DNA from: Simkania sp.
GTDB lineage: Bacteria; Chlamydiota; Chlamydiia; Chlamydiales; Simkaniaceae
Assembly: GCA_028279205.1 (NCBI GenBank)
Contig: JANQSR010000172.1
Span: forward strand, 1-6,047
Direction of reading: 5' to 3'
DNA: 6,047 nucleotides
Shown here: positions 1-5,978 of the stretch, in pieces
How positions within the stretch are numbered: position 1 is the stretch's first letter
Layout of the letters: the number at the start of each line of letters is the position of its first letter
Program-made: the position numbers and the translations under genes
Notes under the pieces: model-generated
Told to the model about the DNA's origin: nothing
Database searches by the model: none
What the model saw: only the letters and a program-made list of their open reading frames with translations

Positions 1-82
1 AGAAATAGGCCGTCCCATCCCTGGGAGCCGCATGAGTGGCGGGTCGTCTCCAGATGTTGGCTTAGAAGCCCATCCCTTTTAG
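1..82 (+). CDS. tnpB: C-terminal end of a TnpB-type IS200/IS605 accessory protein (5' part outside window)
   Basis: Only the last 26 codons are present, read in frame 2 and ending at a TAG at 80-82. The tail contains RMSGGSS followed by SPDVGLEAHPF. I recognise this from memory as the kind of C-terminus found on IS1341-type TnpB proteins, whose stop codon lies in the loop of the transposon right-end hairpin, as it does here. TnpB proteins are RNA-guided RuvC-like nucleases, ancestral to Cas12, that use an omega-RNA transcribed from the transposon end. None of the catalytic residues fall in this window, so it cannot be said whether the gene is intact. The stop falls 18 bp before the metG start codon. 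Confidence rests on the combination of peptide tail, hairpin and end sequence rather than on any domain. Confidence 0.6.
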   Translation, partial: EIGRPIPGSRMSGGSSPDVGLEAHPF

Positions 83-88
83 GGGATT

Positions 89-93
89 GGGAG
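89..93 (+). promoter_or_regulatory. Ribosome binding site of metG, inside the IS hairpin
   Basis: GGGAG at 89-93 lies 6 bases before the GTG start of metG and is the only Shine-Dalgarno-like sequence near it. Its first three bases also form the closing pairs of the transposon right-end hairpin (69-71 with 89-91). The site therefore seems to be supplied by the insertion sequence and may be partly masked when the hairpin forms. Confidence 0.5.
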
Positions 94-99
94 TGTCAC

Positions 100-2151
100 G
101 TGACTAAAAAAGTTCTAATCACTGCCGCACTGCCCTATGCGAATGGTCCACTCCATTTTGGTCACGTGGCGGGTGCTTACCTACCTGCAGATTGCTACGC
201 ACGGTTTAAGCGCTTAGTGGGTCTTGATGTTCTCTACATCTGTGGATCGGACGAGCATGGCGTTCCGATCACTCTAAGTGCTGAGATGGCAAACCGCACC
301 CCTCAAGAGCATGTTGATCTCTATCACAAAATGATCGTGGAATTTTTTCAAAAACTGCGCATCTCGTTCGACCATTACTCTCGCACAACTTGGAAAGGGC
401 ACACCAAGACAACCCAGCAGTTCTTTTTAGATCTTTTAGAAAATGGGTATATCGAGCCAAAAATAACTGAGCAGCTCTACTCTCCGAGTGATGGGCGGTT
501 TTTAGCAGATCGTTATGTGACAGGCACATGTCCCAAGTGTGGCTTCGAAGATGCAAGAGGGGATGAGTGTCTAAAGTGTGGAGCGAGTTACGAAGCAACA
601 GATCTTAAAAACCCCCAGTCAAAATTAACAAAAGCTCCCCTTGTTTTAAAACCTACGAAACATTGGTTTTTAAAGTTTGATCTTTTTAAGGAAAGATTAT
701 CCAAATGGATCGAGGGCAAAAAGTGGAAAGCAAACATCGTTGCCTTTGCGAAAAACTACATCGACGATCTGCGTCCAAGAGCGATTACGCGTGATTCTGA
801 TTGGGGTATTCGAGTCCCTTTGGAGGGGACGGAGGGAAAAGTATTCTATGTCTGGTTTGATGCACCGATCGGCTACATTTCGGCGACGGTTGAGTGGGCT
901 GAAAAAGTGCACAAAGATCGAGATGCTTGGAAAAAATACTGGCTCGATCCAGAGACCCACTACGTGCAATTTATAGGCAAAGATAATATCCCTTTTCACG
1001 CCATCTTCTTTCCCGCCATGCAGATGGGGCAAAATAGAGATTACAAAATTGTGGATGAGCTTCCAGCAAATGAATTTTATCATTTGGAAGGAAAACAGTT
1101 TAGCAAATCGAACAATTGGTACATCGACTTGGATTTTTTCTTCAAGACATTCAGTGTAGACCAGATCCGTTACACCATTGCATCGAATGCCCCTGAAACC
1201 CAAGATAGTGAATTTTCTTGGAAAGAGTTTCAGATGCGGTGTAACGCTGAACTGCTTGGAAAATATGGGAATCTCGTCAATCGCATTTTTGTTTTTATCC
1301 ACAGACACTTAAAAGGGCAAATTCCCCCTTTGGCCAAGGTCAGTGATGAGGACCAGAAATTTTTAGAAGATCTCAAGATTAAGGCAAAAGAGATCTATCA
1401 GGCGTACAACGGTTTCCAGTTGCGTAAAGTGGCTCAACTGATCATGGAAGTTGCGGGTCTCGGTAATAGTTACTTTGATGCGAAAAAGCCTTGGAAGGGA
1501 ATAAAAGACCCGCTCCTGCGAGAGCAGATGCAGACAACTCTTGCCTGTTCTTTGCAAGGGTTAAACGTGCTCGCTCTTGTCTCTTTCCCGATGATCCCAG
1601 AAACAGCTCAAACAGTTTGGGAGATGCTCGGTTACGAAAAGCGGCTCGACTCCTCTCTTTGGGATGCCGTTTTAGATCGAGGGTTGCCTTTGACCAACCA
1701 GCTAAGAAAACCAAAAATTTTATTTCAAAAGATTGAGGATGAGATGATTGAGAATCAGATCGACGCGCTTTCAAAAAAGAAGGAAGGGGAGCTTCCTGAA
1801 AAAAAGGGGATGGTTCCTTTTAAAGAGGGGATCGATTTCGAGCATTTTGCGCGGCTCGATCTACGTGCTGGCCAGATTATCAATGTAGAGCCTGTTCCAA
1901 AGAGCAAAAAACTTTTAAAACTGACAGTTGACCTTGGGTTAGAAACAAGGACGATTGTTTCGGGGATTGCCCAAAGCTTTCCCGAGCCGTCAAAGCTAAT
2001 TGGCAAAAGGGCTGTCTTTGTTGTGAATCTCAAGCCTGTAAAACTGATGGGAATTGAGAGTCAGGGGATGTTGCTTTGCAGTGGGCAAGGGGAGGTAATA
2101 GAAGAGCTTCTCGAGCTTGCCTCTTCGCAGCCGGGAGAGGTGATCTCATAA
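100..2151 (+). CDS. metG: Methionyl-tRNA synthetase (MetRS), with C-terminal tRNA-binding domain
   Basis: This cytoplasmic enzyme charges tRNA-Met with methionine using ATP, supplying both initiation and elongation. The 683-residue product has the full MetG layout. The class I Rossmann start reads ITAALPYANGPLHFGH, with the HIGH-type signature HFGH at 19-22. A connective-peptide zinc knuckle has C144, C147, C157 and C160. The second signature is QFSKS at 333-337, keeping the key lysine K336 but with Q in place of the usual first K. An anticodon-binding helical region spans about 375-540. A Trbp111/EMAP-II-like OB-fold tRNA-binding domain covers about 575-683, preceded by a lysine- and glutamate-rich linker. 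Length is normal for the long bacterial form. GTG at 100 is chosen because the family motif begins at once, GGGAG precedes it by 6 bases, and the next in-frame Met is residue 63, beyond the HIGH motif. The gene abuts a transposon end, so its original promoter is probably displaced. Confidence 0.95.
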   Translation: MTKKVLITAALPYANGPLHFGHVAGAYLPADCYARFKRLVGLDVLYICGSDEHGVPITLSAEMANRTPQEHVDLYHKMIVEFFQKLRISFDHYSRTTWKGHTKTTQQFFLDLLENGYIEPKITEQLYSPSDGRFLADRYVTGTCPKCGFEDARGDECLKCGASYEATDLKNPQSKLTKAPLVLKPTKHWFLKFDLFKERLSKWIEGKKWKANIVAFAKNYIDDLRPRAITRDSDWGIRVPLEGTEGKVFYVWFDAPIGYISATVEWAEKVHKDRDAWKKYWLDPETHYVQFIGKDNIPFHAIFFPAMQMGQNRDYKIVDELPANEFYHLEGKQFSKSNNWYIDLDFFFKTFSVDQIRYTIASNAPETQDSEFSWKEFQMRCNAELLGKYGNLVNRIFVFIHRHLKGQIPPLAKVSDEDQKFLEDLKIKAKEIYQAYNGFQLRKVAQLIMEVAGLGNSYFDAKKPWKGIKDPLLREQMQTTLACSLQGLNVLALVSFPMIPETAQTVWEMLGYEKRLDSSLWDAVLDRGLPLTNQLRKPKILFQKIEDEMIENQIDALSKKKEGELPEKKGMVPFKEGIDFEHFARLDLRAGQIINVEPVPKSKKLLKLTVDLGLETRTIVSGIAQSFPEPSKLIGKRAVFVVNLKPVKLMGIESQGMLLCSGQGEVIEELLELASSQPGEVIS

Positions 2152-2169
2152 TCCTCTTACCTAAAAACC

Positions 2170-4350
2170 CTATTTATGTGAAGTGGTTGCAAATGTTTTT
2201 GAAAGCAGGTGTTTGAGACCTGTGAACCGTTTTTGAGCATCTTCTGTCTTGATGGCGATCGCAAGAGCTTTTTTTGTTCCCAAAAGCAAAACGAGCTTTT
2301 TCCCCCTCGTAAGTCCTGTGTAGAGAAGGTTGCGAAAGAGAAGTTTGAAATGGCTCATATGTAGGGGGATCACCGCGCACGGACACTCACTTCCTTGGTA
2401 TTTGTGCACGGAAACCGCGTAAGAGAGCCTCAACTCGTCGAGTTCGGAAAAGTCATAAACAACCTCGATCGATTCAAAGGCAACCAAAACCGTCTGGTTT
2501 TCCTTGTCGATGGTACGGATCCGCCCGATATCCCCGTTGTAGACCTTTTTATCGTAGTTATTCCGGATTTGCATCACTTTGTCCTGCAGTTGGAAGGTGG
2601 TTCCCATATGGACAACTTGAGCTGTTTGAGGTTGAGGATTGAGTTCTTTTTGCAAAACCTGGTTGAAATGATCTGTACCGACGAGTCCCCGTTTCATGGG
2701 GGAGAGCACCTGAATGTCATCGATCGGATTGAAACCAAATTTTTGAGGAACCTGCCGCTTGATCAAGTCGATTGTTTTTTCCAGAATTGCTTCGGGGGTT
2801 TCAATCTCTAAAAAATTAAAATCGCTCGTTGGATCAAATGTCAAATCGGGAAAATAGCCAGCATTAATCCGGTGCGCGCTCTGGACAATGCGAGATGCCC
2901 GACCTTGTCTAAAGATCTTTTTTAAGCGGGAGACGGGGAGAGATCTTGAGTCGATCAGATCTTTTAGAACAGTTCCGGGGCCGACACTGGGCAGTTGGTC
3001 GATATCTCCGATAAGAATCAGACGCGCCTCTTCGGGAACAGCTTTGAGAAGGTGATACATCAGTTGCGTATCGATCATGCTCGCTTCATCGATGATGAGC
3101 AGGTGGCACTGAAGGGGGTTTTCTCTGTTTTTCTTAAAGCCCCCTTTTTGGAAGTCGACCTCGAGCAAGCTGTGGATTGTGAAAGCCTTTCGGTAGGTGA
3201 TTTCACTAAGCCGTTTAGCGGCTCGGCCAGTAGGGGCTGCTAAAATGATCCGATTTGTGAGCTTTGAGGTGATCGATAAGATAGCGCGAGTGATCGTGCT
3301 TTTACCTGTTCCAGGGCCACCTGTGATCACGTGAACCTTTTCTACTTGGCTTCTTTTGATCGCCTCTTTTTGCTCTTTTGCAAAGCGCATTTGCAATCTC
3401 TTTTCGGCCCACTCAATCGCTTTGTCTAAGAGTATGGAGCGAATGGAAGAAGAGCCATTTTCGATGCGTCTAAGCTCTTTCGTAATCCCAAGCTCCGATA
3501 GGAAGAGGGGGCGTACCCAAATGGTTGCTTTTTCGTCTAAAACCTCCTCAATCACCCTTTTTTCCTTTTTAAGTGTTTCAATTTCCAAAGAGACCTTTTC
3601 TGAGTCGACCTCTAACATTTCTGCCGCTTCTTTTACAAATAGGTCAAGGGGAAAGCAGACGTGCCCTTCTTGACTTAGTTCCCAAAGCACATGCTCAATC
3701 CCCGATTGAATCCGATTAGAGGCCTCTTTTTCTATACCCAAGTTTTGGGCGATTTGATCGGCAGTTTTAAATCCGATTCCAAAAATATCCCTGGCCAATG
3801 AGTAGGGGTCTTTGGTGACTTTTTCTACGCTTTCATCTCCATAAGTTTTAAAAATCTTACGGGCGAAAGCGGGGCTGATTTTGTGAGATTGAAGAAAGAT
3901 CATCACCCGTCTGATCGACTTTTGTTCTACCCAACATGTTTCAATTTTTTTGACCCTTTTATTCCCGATACCTGGGATTTCTAAAAGGCGTTGGGGGGTG
4001 TGATCGATCACCTTGAGCGTTTCGATGCCAAACTGTTCAACGATCAGCTTAGCGTAAGTGGGCCCGATCCCTCTTATTGCACCCGATTCGAGGTATTTTT
4101 GAATGCCCACAAGATCGACGGGTGCACTCAGTTCACACCTTTTAACTTCGAACTGTCTTCCATGCTCTGGATGATGTCTCCACTGGCCGTGGCATCGGAT
4201 TGTCTCACCTGGATTGATGTTGGGCATTGTTCCGACGATTAAGATGAGCTCTTTTTTCTGGGGATGTTTTAAACGAGCAACGGTAAAGCTATTTTTTTCA
4301 TTGCAAAAGATGATATTCTGGATGTAACCGCTGAGACATTCCATGGGCAT
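2170..4350 (-). CDS. recD2: RecD2-family ATP-dependent 5'-3' DNA helicase (YrrC-like)
   Basis: This is a superfamily 1B DNA helicase; RecD2 proteins unwind DNA 5'-3' and act in repair and replication-fork maintenance without RecB or RecC. The 726 residues show an N-terminal OB-like region (about 1-80). Three helix-hairpin-helix segments follow: AIRGIGPTYA near 91, LEIPGIGNKR near 123 and IFGIGFKTAD near 189. These, and the long N-terminus, separate RecD2 from RecBCD RecD. Helicase motifs are complete: FAKEQKEAI (323-331), Walker A GGPGTGKS (344-351), Ia APTGRAAKR (372-380), II DEAS (421-424), III GDIDQLPSVGPG (448-459), IV FRQ (480-482), V VSVHKYQGSE (646-655) and VI YTGLTRGK (677-684). ATG at 4350 is the first start, but a second ATG two codons in (4344) aligns equally well, and neither has a strong ribosome binding site. 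The upstream strand is AT-rich, with TATACT and TATATT as possible -10 boxes but no good -35. It converges on metG with 18 bp between the stop codons. Confidence 0.93.
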   Translation of the reverse strand: MPMECLSGYIQNIIFCNEKNSFTVARLKHPQKKELILIVGTMPNINPGETIRCHGQWRHHPEHGRQFEVKRCELSAPVDLVGIQKYLESGAIRGIGPTYAKLIVEQFGIETLKVIDHTPQRLLEIPGIGNKRVKKIETCWVEQKSIRRVMIFLQSHKISPAFARKIFKTYGDESVEKVTKDPYSLARDIFGIGFKTADQIAQNLGIEKEASNRIQSGIEHVLWELSQEGHVCFPLDLFVKEAAEMLEVDSEKVSLEIETLKKEKRVIEEVLDEKATIWVRPLFLSELGITKELRRIENGSSSIRSILLDKAIEWAEKRLQMRFAKEQKEAIKRSQVEKVHVITGGPGTGKSTITRAILSITSKLTNRIILAAPTGRAAKRLSEITYRKAFTIHSLLEVDFQKGGFKKNRENPLQCHLLIIDEASMIDTQLMYHLLKAVPEEARLILIGDIDQLPSVGPGTVLKDLIDSRSLPVSRLKKIFRQGRASRIVQSAHRINAGYFPDLTFDPTSDFNFLEIETPEAILEKTIDLIKRQVPQKFGFNPIDDIQVLSPMKRGLVGTDHFNQVLQKELNPQPQTAQVVHMGTTFQLQDKVMQIRNNYDKKVYNGDIGRIRTIDKENQTVLVAFESIEVVYDFSELDELRLSYAVSVHKYQGSECPCAVIPLHMSHFKLLFRNLLYTGLTRGKKLVLLLGTKKALAIAIKTEDAQKRFTGLKHLLSKTFATTSHK

Positions 4351-4453
4351 TAGGTTAACACACTTTTATTTTTTAATATAGGAGTATAAAAACCAAACTA
4401 AATTAAACTCACGTGGGAATTTTCAACCATTTTAAGCAAGATATGAGAGCGTA

Positions 4454-4482
4454 TTGACATTTTGCCGATCTCTCTGTAAAAT
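4454..4482 (+). promoter_or_regulatory. Sigma-70-type promoter of the tRNA-Asn gene
   Basis: A perfect -35 box TTGACA (4454-4459) is followed by a 17-bp spacer and a -10 box TAAAAT (4477-4482). This predicts a transcript starting near 4489 and a 5' leader of about 37 nt before the mature tRNA. The housekeeping sigma factor (sigma-66 in Chlamydiae) recognises this pattern. It is the strongest promoter-like sequence I find in the window. Confidence 0.75.
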
Positions 4483-4493
4483 CTCTTCCTAAA

Positions 4494-4512
4494 TACAGGC
4501 TGTTAGCTTGTA
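4494..4512 (+). other. Short hairpin in the pre-tRNA-Asn 5' leader
   Basis: TACAGGCT (4494-4501) and AGCTTGTA (4505-4512) can form an 8-pair stem, with one G-U pair and a GTT loop. It starts about 5 nt after the predicted transcription start and ends 13 nt before the mature tRNA. It might stabilise or guide processing of the leader, or be chance. It has no following U-run, so it is not a terminator. Confidence 0.35.
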
Positions 4513-4525
4513 ATCATCCTGATTT

Positions 4526-4597
4526 TCCGGATTAGCTCAGCGGTAGAGCAACGGACTGTTAATCCGTTGGTCGCTGGTTCGAATCCAGCATCCGGAG
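4526..4597 (+). tRNA. tRNA-Asn, anticodon GUU
   Basis: A complete cloverleaf is readable. The acceptor stem is TCCGGAT (4526-4532) with ATCCGGA (4590-4596), then discriminator G4597. The D-arm is GCTC/GAGC around an AGCGGTA loop. The anticodon stem is ACGGA (4551-4555) with TCCGT (4563-4567). The loop CTGTTAA (4556-4562) carries anticodon GTT at 4558-4560, which reads the asparagine codons AAC and AAT. The T-arm is GCTGG/CCAGC around TTCGAAT. CCA is not encoded and must be added after transcription. It has its own strong promoter upstream. The tyrosine recombinase gene begins 144 bp downstream on the same strand, the usual arrangement when a tRNA gene has served as an integration target; the tRNA itself is intact. 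Confidence 0.97.
4571..4597 (+). other. Inferred attachment site (attL-like) at the 3' end of tRNA-Asn
   Basis: Tyrosine recombinases encoded next to a tRNA gene usually integrate into its 3' half and carry a copy of the T-arm and acceptor segment, so the gene is rebuilt on integration. The integrase here reads away from an intact tRNA-Asn, so one core site should lie in the T-arm to discriminator segment. No second copy of this segment is visible in the rest of the window; the partner site would lie beyond 6047. The exact crossover boundaries are inference. Confidence 0.4.
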
Positions 4598-4606
4598 TAT
4601 TCTTTC

Positions 4607-4639
4607 TTAGGCAGTTACGTTCAAGACGGGGCTGCCTGA
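4607..4639 (+). other. Hairpin after tRNA-Asn, possible weak terminator or processing structure
   Basis: TTAGGCAG (4607-4614) pairs with CTGCCTGA (4632-4639) over eight positions, one of them G-U. The 17-nt apical part has an extra CGT/ACG pairing (4618-4620 with 4626-4628). It begins 10 nt after the tRNA. The sequence following it is TTTCCTCC rather than a run of Ts, so intrinsic termination would be inefficient. It may instead guide 3' processing, or lie in the integrase recognition region. Confidence 0.4.
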
Positions 4640-4658
4640 TTTCCTCCAAGAACCATCT

Positions 4659-4704
4659 GAGGACCACTAAACGGCAAAACCTATTCATCGAGGAGCACAA
4701 AACG
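4659..4704 (+). repeat. Pair of 15-bp imperfect direct repeats, candidate integrase arm sites
   Basis: GAGGACCACTAAACG (4659-4673) and GAGGAGCACAAAACG (4690-4704) agree at 13 of 15 positions. Their starts are 31 bp apart, close to three helical turns, so the copies face the same side of the DNA. They lie between the inferred core site in the tRNA and the integrase gene, where arm-type binding sites for a recombinase N-terminal domain are often found. Function is inferred from position and spacing only. Confidence 0.4.
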
Positions 4705-4712
4705 CTGCATGA

Positions 4713-4740
4713 CTAACTCAAAAAACCAAACAGGAGTTAG
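4713..4740 (+). promoter_or_regulatory. Integrase ribosome binding site within a potential masking hairpin
   Basis: AGGAG at 4732-4736 lies 5 bases before the ATG at 4742 and sets the integrase start. CTAACTC (4713-4719) is exactly complementary to GAGTTAG (4734-4740), with a 14-nt A-rich loop between. In the mRNA this stem would cover three bases of the ribosome binding site and most of the gap to the ATG, so it could limit integrase translation. Confidence 0.5.
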
Positions 4741-4741
4741 C

Positions 4742-5809
4742 ATGAACATACCCCCAGGCATTGACCGCCGCATCGCAAAAGATGGAACCGTTTCCTATCG
4801 CGTCAGAATCAGACACAAGGGGCAGCCCGTCATTTCCAAAACTTTCCAAAAGCTAGACCACGCCAAGCGGTGGAAGCGGATCACCGACTCTGATGTCGAG
4901 AAAGGCAAGTACTTGCATCACGCAAGAGGGGAGACCCAAACCCTATCAAAAACGATCCAGAGATACATCGCCGAAATCCTTCCCCACAAACCGAAAGATG
5001 CACAGAACGTCAAGCGTCATCTGGTTAGGTGGGACCACGAGCTTGGAAGCCTCACTCTGTCTCAAATTACCCCCTCTCACATCGCAAAGATCAGAGACAA
5101 GCTGCTCAGCGAAACGACTGTTAGGCATACCCAGCGATCCCCTTCCACGGTGGTGCGTTACATCGCATCCCTTTCCCATCTCTTTTCGATCTGCATCGAC
5201 GAATGGGGTTATCTCAGAGCCAACCCAGTAAGTTCGGTTAAGAAGCCCAAAAATGTGCAAGGGCGGACCCGATTCCTATCTAAAGAGGAGATTTCCGTCC
5301 TGCTTGCAAACTGCAAGAAAAGCAAATGCCGTTTCCTCTTTACAATTGTGCTGCTCGCACTCCAAACAGGAATGAGGCAAGGGGAGATTCTCTCTCTAAC
5401 TTGGGCAGATGTCGACTTCGCTAATCATTGGATTTTCTTAAAGCATACAAAGAACAATCAACACAGAACCGTTCCCATAAGCAAGCAGATCCAAACCCTT
5501 CTGCAGTCGCACCGCAATCATCAACCAAACTCCTTTCTCGTTTTCCCTTCTCCTCAAGATGTAGCAAAACCGATCGACTTCCGTTCGGCGTGGAGAGTCG
5601 CTTTAAAGCGTAGCTCGATCAAAGATCTCGTCTTTCACGATTTGAGGCATACAACCGCCTCTCACTTAGCAATCGAAGGTTACGGATTTGGGCAGATCGC
5701 CGAAATCTTAGGGCACAAGAGCTTGCAGATGACAAAGCGGTATGCACACCTCTCTCAAACCAAGAAAAAGGAGATGCTCAAAACAATGGAGTTGCTTTCA
5801 GATGTCTGA
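4742..5809 (+). CDS. Tyrosine recombinase / phage-type integrase
   Basis: This enzyme would carry out site-specific integration and excision of the element at the adjacent tRNA-Asn gene through a covalent 3'-phosphotyrosine intermediate. The N-terminus (about 1-60) has the pattern of an arm-type DNA-binding domain, with KDGTVSYRVRIRHKG followed by KTFQ and a W-K-R helix. A helical core-binding domain spans about 65-165 and the catalytic domain about 180-345. The active site is complete, numbering from the chosen start: R212 in TGMRQGE, K237 in KHTKNN, H299 and R302 in HDLRHTT, H325 in LGHKS and nucleophile Y334 in KRYAHL. The product is 355 residues, usual for the family. ATG at 4742 is preferred over the in-frame ATG at 4709, which would give 366 residues, because AGGAG lies 5 bases before it. 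The stop overlaps the next ORF by 8 bp. It looks functional; the specific subfamily is not recognised. Confidence 0.93.
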   Translation: MNIPPGIDRRIAKDGTVSYRVRIRHKGQPVISKTFQKLDHAKRWKRITDSDVEKGKYLHHARGETQTLSKTIQRYIAEILPHKPKDAQNVKRHLVRWDHELGSLTLSQITPSHIAKIRDKLLSETTVRHTQRSPSTVVRYIASLSHLFSICIDEWGYLRANPVSSVKKPKNVQGRTRFLSKEEISVLLANCKKSKCRFLFTIVLLALQTGMRQGEILSLTWADVDFANHWIFLKHTKNNQHRTVPISKQIQTLLQSHRNHQPNSFLVFPSPQDVAKPIDFRSAWRVALKRSSIKDLVFHDLRHTTASHLAIEGYGFGQIAEILGHKSLQMTKRYAHLSQTKKKEMLKTMELLSDV

Positions 5810-5978
5810 TCTACAGTTCCATCAAAGAACTTTATTTGAGCTTATCTTAGGAGTGCAAGAAGGTTGTGTTTTAGGTCTTGATGATCGCTCTTTTAATGAC
5901 CCTTTCCTTGACGCAGGTATCGATATTGAATCTGACAGGTACTCCGAGAGTACGTCCTCAAAAACTCATGGCAAGTAA
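5802..5978 (+). CDS. Small hypothetical protein overlapping the integrase end (58 aa)
   Basis: The ATG at 5802 sits inside the last codons of the integrase gene, with an 8-bp overlap in a different frame, an arrangement typical of translational coupling. A weak GGAG lies at 5788-5791, 10 bases upstream. The 58-residue product is acidic through its middle, with LGLDDRS, DPFLDAG and DIESDRYSES, and ends in THGK. The N-terminal third is hydrophobic enough (LFELILGV) for a buried helix, but there is no clear signal peptide or membrane segment. I recognise no family. It could be an element-encoded accessory gene, for example a small regulator, or the remnant of a longer gene. It lacks the basic character expected of an excisionase. 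The open frame could also extend to an ATG at 5742, deep in the integrase gene, but that is less likely. Confidence 0.45.
   Translation: MSDLQFHQRTLFELILGVQEGCVLGLDDRSFNDPFLDAGIDIESDRYSESTSSKTHGK

Larger units (their letters stand above)
1..99 (+). mobile_element. Right end of an IS200/IS605-family (IS1341-type) insertion sequence
   Basis: A subterminal hairpin is readable: CCCA (69-72) pairs with TGGG (88-91), and TCCC (73-76) pairs with GGGA (83-86), leaving T87 as a single bulged base and a TTTTAG loop at 77-82. Hairpins with an unpaired base near the end, followed a few bases later by a tetranucleotide at the cleavage point, are the hallmark of IS200/IS605 ends. These elements lack terminal inverted repeats and target-site duplications. 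Here the hairpin is followed by GAGTG-TCAC, so the element most likely ends at or within a base or two of 99. The tnpB stop codon lies in the hairpin loop. The left end, and any tnpA, are outside the window, so autonomy cannot be judged. Confidence 0.65.
1..99 (+). ncRNA. Probable 3' scaffold part of the TnpB omega-RNA (reRNA)
   Basis: In characterised TnpB elements such as ISDra2, the guide RNA scaffold overlaps the end of tnpB and continues to the transposon right end. The guide itself is the chromosomal sequence directly after the element. If this end behaves the same way, the scaffold runs through the hairpin at 69-91 to about 99, and the guide is about 16-20 nt starting near 100, which is the first codons of metG. 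The scaffold 5' boundary lies left of the window or within it and cannot be set here. This is inferred from family knowledge; the sequence itself shows only the hairpin and its position. Confidence 0.4.

Noticed and set aside
53..69. Resemblance to a conserved 23S rRNA segment (GATGTTGGCTTAGAAGC)
   Set aside because: The match is confined to about 17 bases, the flanks do not continue as rRNA, and the stretch is explained as tnpB codons just before the IS right-end hairpin.
697..1308. 203-codon minus-strand ORF opposite metG
   Set aside because: It lies wholly within the conserved metG catalytic core, has no recognisable domain and is rich in unusual residue runs; it is a shadow frame.
2395..2811. 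138-codon plus-strand ORF opposite recD2
   Set aside because: It overlaps conserved helicase sequence on the other strand and shows no family features or ribosome binding site.
2170..4350. RecD subunit of RecBCD
   Set aside because: The long N-terminus with OB-like and helix-hairpin-helix segments is characteristic of stand-alone RecD2, and no recB or recC is adjacent.
4503..4700. Minus-strand ORF with a GFEPATNGLTVRCSTAELI-like product
   Set aside because: It is the antisense translation of the tRNA-Asn gene, a well-known source of false protein annotations.
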